Made by a program: the position numbers and the translations under genes. From positions 32,128,475-32,192,474 of the forward strand of contig NW_026622808.1 of the NCBI RefSeq assembly GCF_023065955.2: a stretch of DNA of 64,000 bases. Reading direction: 5' to 3'. Position 1 is the stretch's first letter, and each line of letters opens with the position of its first letter. Positions 1 to 12,000 of the stretch are shown here, piece by piece. The stretch comes from Ursus arctos (taxonomy: Eukaryota; Chordata; Mammalia; Carnivora; Ursidae). Under the pieces are notes generated by a model that ran no database searches, was not told the origin of the DNA, and saw only the letters and a list, made by a program, of their open reading frames with translations.

Positions 1-68
1 CTGGAGTCTCTTCTCTTAGCTCAAATCCTCCATGGCCCTCAGCCGTTCCTAGTCCGGGCGTCTGCCCC
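1..68 (-). other. CELSR3: CELSR3 3' UTR, partial
   Basis: Sequence immediately downstream of the CELSR3 TGA (71-69). It continues off the left edge, so the poly(A) signal is not in view. Confidence 0.8.
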
Positions 69-96
69 TCAGGAGTGCCCCTCGCTTCTGGGAACT
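69..96 (-). CDS. CELSR3: CELSR3 exon 35 (terminal coding exon)
   Basis: A 28-nt coding piece after a CTCTGCAG acceptor. It completes a split Glu codon and gives the C-terminus V-P-R-S-E-G-H-S followed by TGA, which agrees with the known CELSR3 C-terminus. It is too short to be found as an ORF; reading frame and family knowledge fix it. Confidence 0.92.
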
Positions 97-3000
97 CTGC
101 AGAGTTGAACGCCGTGGTCAGAGGTGGTTGCTGAGAGAATTCAGTCAAGGGGCTCTCGGCTCCCCCGCAGCCTGGGCCCCCGCCATCTCCCCCCCCAACC
201 CCATCACCTTTTCCTCTCAGTCCCCAGCCCCTTACACCCATTCCGGGGTTCTCAGAGCCCTTCACCCCTTCTGCACCCTGAGACTCATCAGCAAGGCGCC
301 TCGGTCACCTGTCTTCTCTCTAGGTACTCAGCGAGCACCTGCTGCGTACGGACACGTTAGCACTTGACAGATTTTGTCTCAAAAAAAATCTCCACGTCTC
401 AGTTTACTACAGATGCATTTTACAGCTTTGGAAACAGAGACCTCAGGAGGTGGAGTGTGACTCCAGAGCCCGAACCCCTGCGCAGTCCCCCAAGACCCCT
501 CCCCAACCCCACCAGCCAGACCCCAAGGCTGGGCTGCAGTTGGGCCCAGGCAATACTCATAGCCCTCCCTCAGCCCTGTGTCCAGCACCCTTTCAGAGTC
601 CGGCACAAGGCCCGAAGTTCCCTGCTCCTCCTTCCTTTCTTTTCCTCTGACTCTGCCTGGGTGCTATCGGTCTCCTGCCCCATTCCTGGGGTCCCTTCCC
701 CCCAAAGCCTCCTTTCACCCTGCAGACCTCCACAGAGCCTGACCTAGCTAGTCCTCCTTTTTGAAACTCAACTCTTGTCTTGGCTTCCGAAGCCTGGCAA
801 TCCCTGGTTCCTCCCCACTCCCTCTCTGACTCCTGTATCCAGCTGCTTCCCAGGTATGTCTGCTGCTCCCTACACTATAGATGGCCCACAGGTCCCTGAG
901 ATGCACCAGGTCCCAACTCAGTTCCTGTGTGCGCCACCTCGCAGTGCCCACAGGCATGAGGAACTTAACATTGCCTAAATAAATAAGTGGGTAAATGATT
1001 TACTTTCAAAGTCAGCTCTTCAGCCTGACATATGAGATGCCCATATCCTGGCACTACTTCTGGCCCCTCCTTACCCCTTACCAGCTCCTAAGCAAAGGCT
1101 CCCAAGCCATGATTCCTCCTCTCCCCCTTGCCCCTTTCTCTACCATGTTACCTCCTCCTTCTAGGCCTTGGCTCCTACTGTCGCCCCCTCCGCTAGCTCA
1201 AGCCCTTTGGAAGGCACTTATCTCTCTTCCCTAGCCTGGGAGGTGCACAGGAGGGTGGCTGGCACAGATCAGACACCTGGCAAGTCCCTGCTAATCACAC
1301 CACCATTGCCTGCCTATGGCCCCCGGGCTGTGCTGAGCCTGGGGTAGCCCACACTGCCAACCCACACCCCATTCTGCGGCAAAACACGGAGCGCCTTAAG
1401 CTGATGAGGGTCTGGACACCTGGCCACACCCTGCTTACTCTGAATCTGGAGACAGCTCCGAGATGCTGTGGGACGTGGCAGAGCGTGGTGTGGAGGGCCC
1501 AAGCGCAGAGGCTGTGGCAGAAGGCGTGGCCGTGGTGTGAGGGCCCGAGGGCGTGCTTGAGGACTGCACAGAGGAGGAGAGAGCTGAGGAGTTGAAGGAG
1601 GCCAGGATGGAAGAAAGAATGTCCAGCTGCTCTGTGGAGGGGCCATGACTAGGGCCACTGGCTGGGTCCTCCCTAACTCTGAGCAGCTGTGGGGGTGGCC
1701 CGAGGCCTTCTCGCGAGGGGTGCCGGCTAGGCACATGGTCCAGCTGCTCCCCTGAGTTCGATCTCCTGGACAGCGAATCCAGGGGCCGGGATGGCAAGAG
1801 GGGGTCCCTTGAGAGTTGCTGCTGGGGAGACAGGGGCAGAGGCGGGGGCTGTGGGTCAAGGTCCCGGGCACTGTGGGGCGGGGGCAGTGTGCTCAACCAC
1901 TCGCAGGGCGCCCCCAGGTCCAGAGCATCTCGTGACCCGAAGCGGCAGGCCCTGGCACCAGGGTAGTCCCTGGGTGGCTGCCTCCGTGGGAGGGTACTGC
2001 CCCGATCCCTGGGCTCCAGGCGGCCTGGCGCGGCGTCCAGGCATTCCTGGGAACCCGGCCGACTCAAGGGACGAAGAATAGGGGCAGGGGCCTCCTCCAG
2101 TCGCTCACGGCTCAGCTGCCGCCGGAGGAGCAGGTCCAGCTGTTCTCGAGAGGAGTAGCGGCTGGCTGGCTGCGAAAGGCTGCCTGTGGCCCCTCCAGCA
2201 TAGATGCGACCATAGGAGGCAGCTGGCACAGCACGGTGGCCCAAGGTGGCTGCACGGCACCAGGACAACTCGGGGGCACCGCGGCTCTGTGGCACCAGTG
2301 GGTACTGCAATCGGTTCTTTAGGATGCCTGTGTGAGGAACACATGGGAGCAAGGGTATGTGTGGGGGGACAGGGGCAGACACTCCCTGGGTCTAGGGATG
2401 CAGCTGCCCTGCGATCCCTCTAACACGGGGCTGGAGGCAGAAGCCCCTTGGGGAGGGGCAGAGGCAGCCCCTAGGGACTCCACAGAGGCAGCAGGACAGG
2501 GCTCAGAGCGGGGAGGCAGTAATCCTTGGTCAGGACAGGGTTTCTCCCCATTATGCAAGAGTAGGGGCAACCCCACCCCCCGCACCTTGAGATCAGAGGA
2601 GCGACAGCCCCCAGGACCTGGCAATGCAGGCCAGGGTCAAAGGGGCAGGAATCCCCTGGGTTTCGGTAGAAGCAGTCCCTGGGGTCCCTGAAGTGGACGC
2701 CAAAGTCAGGGATCATACCTTTCCTCTGGCGCTGGGCCCGGCCCAGAGAGGTTTCATCTCCACTGGTCAGGGCCAGGTCTGGCTGGTTGTTGTTGGCTGC
2801 ATCCTTACTGGTGTCCAGCCCCAGGCGCCTTTCGGAGCCCCAGGTCTGCAGAGCACAGGGAGTGGCCTCGCATTCCCCCAGGGCTGGCCAGTAGGACAGG
2901 AGGTCATTGCCGTCCACATCTGTGGAGCCAGAGCAGGTGACAGGAGCCTCCGAGTTGGCCCCATTGTTTCGTGAGCCCTGTGATCCAGACTCGGTGACTG

Positions 3001-6000
3001 CCCCCACTGCCCCAAGCCTGACCCTAATGACTCCTGAAACCCTGGCTGTTCTGACTGAGCAGAGGTAGGAATAAGCGGTGTCTCTCAGAAATCGACAGAA
3101 CCATGGAGAGGATTACTGGTGAGCCTGCCCCTCTGGAGGCAGAGAGATACTAGGGGTAGGGGGGCTTGGTGGCTGAGGGGTCAAGAAGAACCCTGGAAGA
3201 ACCAACCAGGCTGAACCCTAACCCTTAGGGAAGCAAAGGGGCTGGAGGAATGACGTGTCACCCTGACTTTGACCTTGTTGTCCAGGCTGTTCCTGGGCCT
3301 CTAGCCAGCAGAACTGCTAGGAGGCTGGATGGGAAGAGGTGTGTGGGCGCACGGTGATGACCCCCATGCCCAATAGGTCAGTCCCAGGAATCCTCAGGGG
3401 ATATCAGTGTCCCTGGGTCACACCCAAGTGGAATAGGGGGTGTCTCTTGGTCACCCAGGGGGTCAAAGTATCCCCTCACCTTTGGGGTGAGTGAGGAGCC
3501 TCTCACTCTGGGCTGCACGGCGGAGTGGACGCTGGAAACGCCCCCGGGTCCGGCCATTGTCCTCACTTTCTGAGGATGGGATGGACAGACTTCTCTCCTC
3601 CTCCAAAGACAGGTCACTGTCAGAGTCAGAGTCTGCGGCTGGAGTTGGGAAGGTCAGAAGAGGGAGGGCACATCAGTGGCTCAGGGCGGGGGGTCAAGGA
3701 AATTGGGGGTCAGCAAAGAGCCTGGAGCTGAGGGTCTTGGAGCGGCTACAGTGGGGAGCTGGGGCTGGGGACCTAGGTAGAGCCTGGAGTGGGGGTTGGT
3801 GCAAATGGCTGGGACTTGGCAGGAGAACCTGGTGCCTCCAAGAGCAGTGACCTGGGGGGAGCTCACCCCACCACAGTCAGCTGCTGTTCTCAAGAAAGAG
3901 AAATAGGGGAAGAGATCCTCCACCTCCCCCCACCCCCGGCCCAGGCCCCTACCTCCACCAGCATCTCGATGGAACATGGCCACGTCCAGGTCAGTGGGGC
4001 CAGTGTGAGCCTGGAGGCTGTGGTCAGTGTGGTCAGCAGCTGAGCCATGTCGAACCAGGACATTGTCCCTGGAAATGCAGGAGAGGCCCCCCACCATCAA
4101 AGAAGGATGAGATGGGGTGTTCTGGAGGCTGGGGTGTCTGTGAGCACATAGGCCAGCTGCTGTGGAATGGCTCTGAAGGCACCCCTAGGTGTGTGGCAAG
4201 AGGCGTCTGGGCCCAGATGCCAAGTTAGGCAGAGCCACCATCCCGGGACCACTAATGCCAACCTCTGGTCAAGTGGGACGGGTCCGAGCTGTATTTGCCC
4301 CTCCCGAGAAGGTCGCTCTGCTCACCTGAGGTAGCCGCGGCCCCGCTGGCTGTCTTGGTCCTGGGTCCGGCCGGAGCGGGCACTGCTCACTGAGGAGACA
4401 GTGGAGGCACCCAGGGTGATGCGGATGAGGCCACTCTCTTCAAAGAGGGCCGTGTTGTTGTAGGCCCCGTGCCCCTGCAGCAGGCGGACGCAGACAGGAG
4501 TGTGAGCTGGCTCTGCAGAGGCCCCCGCCCTGACTCCCCAGCCCCGAGAGCCCCTCACCGTGCCAGGCACCGGCCTCGCTTCCTCGGGCGCCGCCTTCCT
4601 GCCCAGACAGGCCGGCGTCCAGGCCGCCCGAGCATCTGCATTCAGGACACAGAAGAGCAGCAGCACTGCCAGGCCCTGTGCCAGCAAGGACCAGTGTGGG
4701 GTCAACGAGGGGTTAGCGAAAGTCAGTGAGAGATCAGAAATGAGTCACAGGTCAGAGGAGGGCCACCAGGGGCTGAGTCAGGGCTGGGAGAAGTCACTGC
4801 GGGTCAGCAAGGGGGATCAGTTGTCGCAAGTTAGTGTGAGGGAGTGAGGAGCCCAGGGTCGACCCAGGAAGGGAGTCAGGGAGAGTCTCGGAAGCTGTGA
4901 GGGGTCAGAGGGGCACAAGTCACTAAGTCGGTGGAGGTCAGTGTGGACCAGCGAGTGGCCAGGAGCCACAGTGCTGGGGAAGGTCAACCCAGGATGAGCA
5001 GCCCGCCCGTCATCAGTCACCCAGCAGGAGTCAGCCCGAGACCTGGGCTCCAGGGCCTGCCCAGAGCTGGGGCTGCCCTGCCGAAGCCCCACCTGGCCCC
5101 GGGCGGGGCGGGGTGCCAGCTACCTGGAGGCCACAGAGCGCGGCGTGGAGGTAGTGGAAGGCCAGAACGCTGTGGTTGACCGCCAGGAGGCCGAAGAGCC
5201 AGGAGGCACTGACCAGGAGAAGCAGCAGAAAGCAACTGCGAAGGCTCCTGCTGCGGGACACATGGGGACACAGGGGACACGCAAGCATCACGCAGGGCTC
5301 GTGTGTGGGACACACAGGGGACATGGAAGGACAGGAAACCACACAGGAACATGGAGGTCTCAGGAGGACACGGGGGGAGATGGGAGGTCACCAAATGAAT
5401 CAGGAGGATACTTAGGGAGCCAGCAGGGGACATGGGGAAAGCATGCAGGCAGTGGGGGGGGGGGCTGTGAGAGAAACGTGGAAGACGGGGGTGACACAGG
5501 GGGTAGGGGGCAAAGTGAGCCACCCAGATCATGGAAACCTCTGCAGAGACCACGGGGCAGAAGCACATGTGGGGCCAGAGGGTGATGGAGGCGCCAGAGA
5601 GGGACCACAGGCCAGGGCAGGTAGGACTGCATCCCCGTACCCAGAATCTGGAGCCCAGCCTGCCCAGGAGAGGACTGCTGTTCTAAGAACCCCCACCTTC
5701 CCCCGCCAGCCAACTCACAGCGCGGAGGTCTTCTTGGCCTCCCTCTGCCCCGTGGAGCAGGATGTGCGGGCAGCAAGGAGAAGCATGGTCCCGTTCATCT
5801 GGACCCGCGGCCAGACATGCGGAGCAGGGGAGGGGCAGAGAGAGACAGAGCCAGTGAGAGAAAGAGAGAGACAGGGACAGAGAGAGACCGAGGCACACAG
5901 AGAGAGGCAGAACCAGGGAGAAACACACATGTGCACGGGTGCACACGCACACAGTCCGGAGATCAGAAACAGAGAGGCCCTCAGACACCGACGAAGTCCC

Positions 6001-9000
6001 AGGTAGGGAACAGAGAGGGACTGAGAAATGGAGAAGGAGGTTCCCGAGAGGGAGAGGGAGCCAAGTGCCTGACCCGACGCCTCCCATCTCTGTGCCAGGG
6101 GAGTGGAGGACAGAACTTGACCTCCTGCAAAGACTGTGGACTGCCCCCTGGACCTCTCCACGGACACCACCACACCTGCTGTGGGCTGCATCCCAACACC
6201 TGCCGCAGCGCGCATGGGTGGCCTCGAGCACAGCACACTCACCGCGACGACCAGGACGACAGGGCCTGCGAAGCTCCAGATGAGGGGCTCGTGGATGGAG
6301 ATCCAGCAGAAGTCAGGGTTCCCATAGCCCTCGGGATCCAGGCCGACGGCAAGGCCTGTAGGGGAGGAGAGGAAGGCCCGCAGGGGTATGTTCCAGAGCA
6401 GCTACCCCGCTCATGCACGGGGAGAAGCTGCGGGGGAGGGCAGCGCAGGCTCCTCCCTGAGCCCAGGGCACGGGGACTGAGGTTAGGGTGATGATGGGGG
6501 GGGGGGGGCAGGGGCAAGGGTCGGGCCGGAAGCCAGGGGTCACGGGCCTGGACGGGCTAGGCGGCAGAGCCCTCACCCAGCAGCACAGCAGGGACGCCCC
6601 AGCCCAGGGCGTGGTAGAAGCGCATGGCGCCGCGGTCCACGTTGCGCGGCTCCACCTGGATGCGGTAGAGGTGCAGGCCCTGCACCAGGAGCCACGCGAA
6701 GGTGCTGAGGAAGAAGTAGTGCAGGAGGATGGCGACCACGGTGCACACCAGCTGGAGGCAGGGGTAGGGGGCGTCAGCGCCGCTCCCGCCTCACCCCGCC
6801 TCTGACCCCTGAACCGCAGCACCTTACCCCAGCATCCTGCCCCGAACCCAGCCCCCAGCGGGGCCTCCCTGACCTCTGACCCTGAGCTTTGGCTCCAGGA
6901 CCTCCTGGGCCAGGTGAGGTCACGAAGACACAGGTCCCGTGGCCCTGACCCTGCACCTGGTTGTGGGTCCTGTGGATTCCCAGCAGGAAGAGGAGCTCTG
7001 CCACGCCCAGGGCAGCCGCCACGTTGGCATGGATCCCGCGCATGTTGGACTTGAGGCTGCGCAGGCTCAGCAGGACCGCTGCGGTCAGGAGCAGCGCGGC
7101 CACAGACACCGCCATGACCACGTGCGTGAACACCGCCAGCAGCTCCAGGTCACCCTCCAGCCGCTGTGGGGACAGGGACGGTCGCTGGGGTGTTGGGCAC
7201 CCCTGCCCTTGGGCCTGCCCGCGTCCTCAGGACTCTGAACACAGTCCCACCTCACGGGGGGAGGCATCCATAAGGACCCCAAAGGTGCCTGTCCGGCTGC
7301 AGCGACATCGGGCGTGAGACCCGTTCCTGTGCACCAGCTCGCAGTCCCGTGCTGTCCACATGCCATGCTGGTCCGCCCTGCAGCCACAGGGCAGTTAGAC
7401 CTACCATCCCCTCGGGGCGCTGCCCCGTGGCCAGGTGGGGGGCTTGTGACAGACAGTAGGGCTGGGGGGGTGGGGGGGCTGAAGCTGGGGAGCAGCATTC
7501 CTCATGGGCCTGGGTGCACAGGGACACTGGTGGGGGCCCCAGGGGCAGGCGGGGCACTCCAGGGGCCAACAGGGGACCAAGGGTTTCCAGAGTGGAGGTC
7601 CTCACGGGCCAGGTGGGTCCCACTGCACGCAAATCGCCTTGCTCCGATTGGCTGTCTGTAGCAGGCGGAACTCCAGGCTGATCGGGGACTCCAGGACACC
7701 CCTTAGGAAGTTGCGTCGGTGGAACACAGCCACACTGACCACCGGGGAGTTCATAACAGGATTCTGGGGGAGCCTGAGGAGACACCCCACCTGGGCTCGG
7801 ACACCGCTGACCTCCCCAAGCTCTGACTACCTACCTCGCGGTCTTCCTGCCATTGGCATGGTTGACCGAGAGTCCGGGATGCCCCGGAGTGGACGCTATT
7901 TCTGGGCTGCTTCAAGACCCTGAGTCCAGTGCCTAGCTGGGCTGCCATGGTTCTGCACAAATGGCAGGTTCTCTGCAGCTGAGGGACTGCAGACCCACTG
8001 CACGCACTGGAGTCTGCGGCCTGAGCAGCTCGACTGTTGGCCTCCAACGGCCCTCCCTGCCAGCCCCCTCTGACCTCCATAGGTCAGCCTGTCTTTGCCA
8101 GTCCCTGTCATCCAGTTTGCCTGTCTGTACCTGGCTCCTGGACCCCTCCTTTATGCGACCGCCCCCACCGGTAGCTCTGTGTCTGTCCGCAACCGTGCAC
8201 AACCCCACAGAACATGATTCACAGGGAATCCCTGGGACTGTGCACAGGACCAGTCTCAGGACAACGGCGAACCTGTTCATTTGCCCACCCAGAAAGGGTG
8301 CTAGGCTGGGTAGAACCTTGCGGGAAGCTCAGGGGTGAGGGGCCTAGAAGTCAGGCCCTCCCGTGGTACCTGGCGCCCCGGCGCTCGGCCTGGAACTGGG
8401 CAGGGAGCAGCCCCCCCAAGGTGCGGTAAACAAGGAGGATGACAATGGAGATCCCAGGTTCCGGCTCAGGCTCCGGAGCGGCTGGAGGAGGGGCCGCACT
8501 TGAGGTGGTGGAGTTTTCCATGCCGCTGCTGCTTGTGGACAGAACTGCCAGGGGAGGGAGAGGAACCACTGTCAGTGACCCTTGACCCCAAGCACCCACA
8601 CACCCAGCTCTGAACCAACCCAATGCAGCATCAAGCACGGGAATCTCTTCCCTGAAGGTCCAGAACTGTGACATGGGGGGAGTAGAAGTCCATGTCCCCT
8701 TCATGCCCAGGGCTGGATCCCGAATATCAAGGCCTGGGAGACATCATCTGGGGTGAGGGAGAGAGTCTGGCGAGGGGAGAGTGCTGCGGGGGGTTGACGT
8801 AGGAGGGTCTCACGCAGGGGTCTGATGTGGGGCTGGTCTGGCAAGGGGAGAACTGGCAGGAGGAGGGCGACATGCTGTCTGGGCCAGGGGTCACCCGAGG
8901 GCTCTCACCTTCAGGTGGGGATGGCCGTGGGGACTGGGAAGGCAGCAGCACATGCGTGTGAGGGTCCCAGGCATCCTGGCCCCGGAAAAGGTTACTATGG

Positions 9001-12000
9001 TAACGAGGGTAGCGACGAGTCCCCCGGGTGGGACTGGGGTGCTCCATGCGGTCAATGCTGAGCACTGCCCAGGAGGAAGATGGGTGAGACACAACAAAGG
9101 TCTCCTCCCCATGCTGAAGGCCCCACACCCTCCTCTCCCCATCCTGTACCCACGTCCCACAACCCATCAGTTCATTGCTACCAACACAGAGCCTGTCCCT
9201 GCAGAGCGCTGACGGAGGTGGCCCAGCCTCCTGCCACTGATGTTGACATCAATATTCCCAGCCCCTCAGACCTCCAGGTCCTTGCCCCTTCATAGCCCCC
9301 TTCCCGCCGCCCCGCCAGGCCACCCGCCACATACTGATGTTGGGCGTCACCAGCCCCACGGGATTCAGGTATGTGAGCTCCATATTCCTGGCGAGGGTGG
9401 CTGCATACTCTTCCAGATGCTGCACCAGCCCTGCACTGCCTGGGGAACCCCCAGGGGCCCGCTGCCCCAGTGCTGCCCACAGGTCTCCGGTCTCCGGAGC
9501 AAGCAGTGCAGAGCCCGCCCACAGCAGATTCTGGAAGGAGGGAGATGAAAGTGGGCTCAGCCACGCGAGGGAGGACACGTGAGGGGATGGGGCAGGCCTG
9601 AGGGGTCTGGCTGGGCACTCAGACCCCAGCAGGCAAGGGGGTGGGTCTGGAGAGGACAAGGGAAGAGAGCGAGCCCAGGGCTTTCAATTCCCCAGGGTCG
9701 GGAGGGGGCTGAGCAGGGGTCCAGGGGATGGTGAGCACAGGGTGCAGCCCCACCTCATTGAAGTGGGCGTCCTGTGTGGCTGTCAGCCCGAAGCCCTGCT
9801 GGTGGCTCTCGAAGGCCAGCAGGTGGGCCAGCAGTCGGGCAGTGACTCGAACATCTTGGCTAAAGTAGTGGTCAGTGTGGCCGGTCACCTCCCGCAGCCT
9901 TTGAGCCAGCTTCTTGGCCTCCACGGTATCCAGGGCTGTCTTATTCAGCTCTAGGCCATCCAGCTGCCAGGACAAAGATGGGGATGGTCGCTCTCTTGTC
10001 CCTTAGGCCTTTCTCAAAAGCTTCACAGGAAGAAGGGTTTGGCCAGATTAAAAGGCAACCAGGAAAAGCCCAGGAGGTCAAAGGCTGGGGCATGAGGCCT
10101 AGAGCCCAGCACAGGGCTGGGGAAGCCGAGGCCAGGGTGGGGCCAGCACAGGTCTTGAGTGCAGGGCCAGGTCTGGGCAGTCTCACCAGCAGGTTGAGTT
10201 CTCGAAAGGCAGGGGAGGTACAGTTGAAGAGGTCAGGCTCCAGCCAACCCTGGTCCTCATCACACAGCCGCATGGCAGCACCTAGGGGCAGATGACCCCT
10301 GGTCAGGCCTGGGTCCTGGACACTTTCACTGAGGAGGGAGCACAGCACCCTCCCTGAACACAGCAGGGAGCTCTGAGGCAGAGACCAGAATAATCGGCAT
10401 CTGTGGCTGGACCCCTGGACACTGCAGCCCCAGCCCCCAGCCCCCAGGCCAGGTGGGTCCCAGCTGCCTATCAGTTAATTCATGAGGGGTCTGTGGGTCA
10501 TTCTGAACCACTGGTTACATAAAGCTGAGCATAAGGGCTCTCGCTCTCTCTCTCTCTTACACGCACACACCCACACCCACACACACACAGAGGCCAGGCC
10601 ACGTTCACAGACACGTGGCCCAGGGCAAGCACACACACACCAGCACTCACATCTGCACACACATAGATGTGTGGACCAGGACAAACACGCAGACACACAT
10701 GCGCTCTCGTGTACGCACACACAGACATGTGCACACAGACCAGGTTTTCCAGGGGTATTGTGACCAAAGTGAGGGTGGGGTGGCAGTTCTCACACTGGTT
10801 TTAACTGCCCCAGTGGTGGGCTCTGCTGCCATCTCTCCCTTGTCTGTGCGACTGGGATGGGGGTTGAATGAGAATCAACCTGGGCCTTAAGAGAGCTTAT
10901 AGCCACCAGCAAGAGGGACCCTAACTTAAACACAGAACCCCCTCCCCTGCAAGACAGACTCACAGACACGTGCACAGGCACAGAAAGACACACACATGAG
11001 CATGCGTACACAGACGATGTCTGTCCAGCCACTGTGGAGACCTCAAGCAGCGGGGAGGGTTCTGCAGGGACCTCAGGCAGTGGGGAGGGGCCCTCAGGCA
11101 GCAGGGAGGAGTCTAGAGGGTCCTCAAACAGAGGGGAGGGGTCTTTCGTGACCTTAGACAGTAGGAAAAGGCCTGAAGACCCCAGAAACCGAGGAGCAGT
11201 CTGCAGGGATCTCAGGAAGTGGGGAGGGGCCTCTGAGGACCTCAGGCATCAGAAGAGGGCCCCCAGCATCCTCAGAGAGTGGAAAGGGGCCTCCAGGGAC
11301 TTAAGCAGCTGAGAGTAGCTCTCAGAGACCTCAGGCAGCAGGGATGTGTCTGCAGGGATTTCAGGCAGCAGGAGGGTCTGCAAAAGCTCTGGCAGTGGGG
11401 GGGGGGGCAGCACACCTGAGCAAACACGTACCCCTTACCTGCACCCCGCAATCCTGCCCAGAAGCCAAGAGAAACAGATGGAGGCTCAGTGAGGGTGTGG
11501 GGAGGGACCCAGAGCTCCGAGGAGGTAGTGAGGAGCCCACGTGGACCCCTCCCCCACTCCCACTTCTTTGCAGGAGCAGGGCCACCCAACTCAGGTAAGG
11601 AAGTAGCTCCAGCAGTCAGAGGACAGGCCTACTCCCACCCTCAGTGATGCCCCTGCCCCCCAAGGTACTCACCCAGGGCCCCCCGAGGACAGGGCACTGA
11701 GGCCAACATGCCAAACTTGGTCTGGGGCCACCACACACCAGATCTCAGGGACTTGGGGCAGGCGTCATAGAGCACTGGGGAGAGAGGAGGCACTGAACCA
11801 GATGGCCAGAGGCTGGGGCCAACGACAGCCACACCCACGGCTCCTCTATCCCCCACACCAGACCCACCACCCACCACTCCCCTGCTGACCTTATTACGGG
11901 AGCTGGCCTATCAGACTCTGTGACAAGTCATTGAATTACGTGGGGCAAATGTGGGGGTCCCTAGGTGTCAGTGGTCTCCTTCGGGAAAAACCTCCCGGGG

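Noticed and set aside
11034..11312. Gly/Ser/Glu-rich plus-strand open frame in CELSR3 intron 16
   Set aside because: Entirely made of the minisatellite repeat, with no start context or homologous protein.
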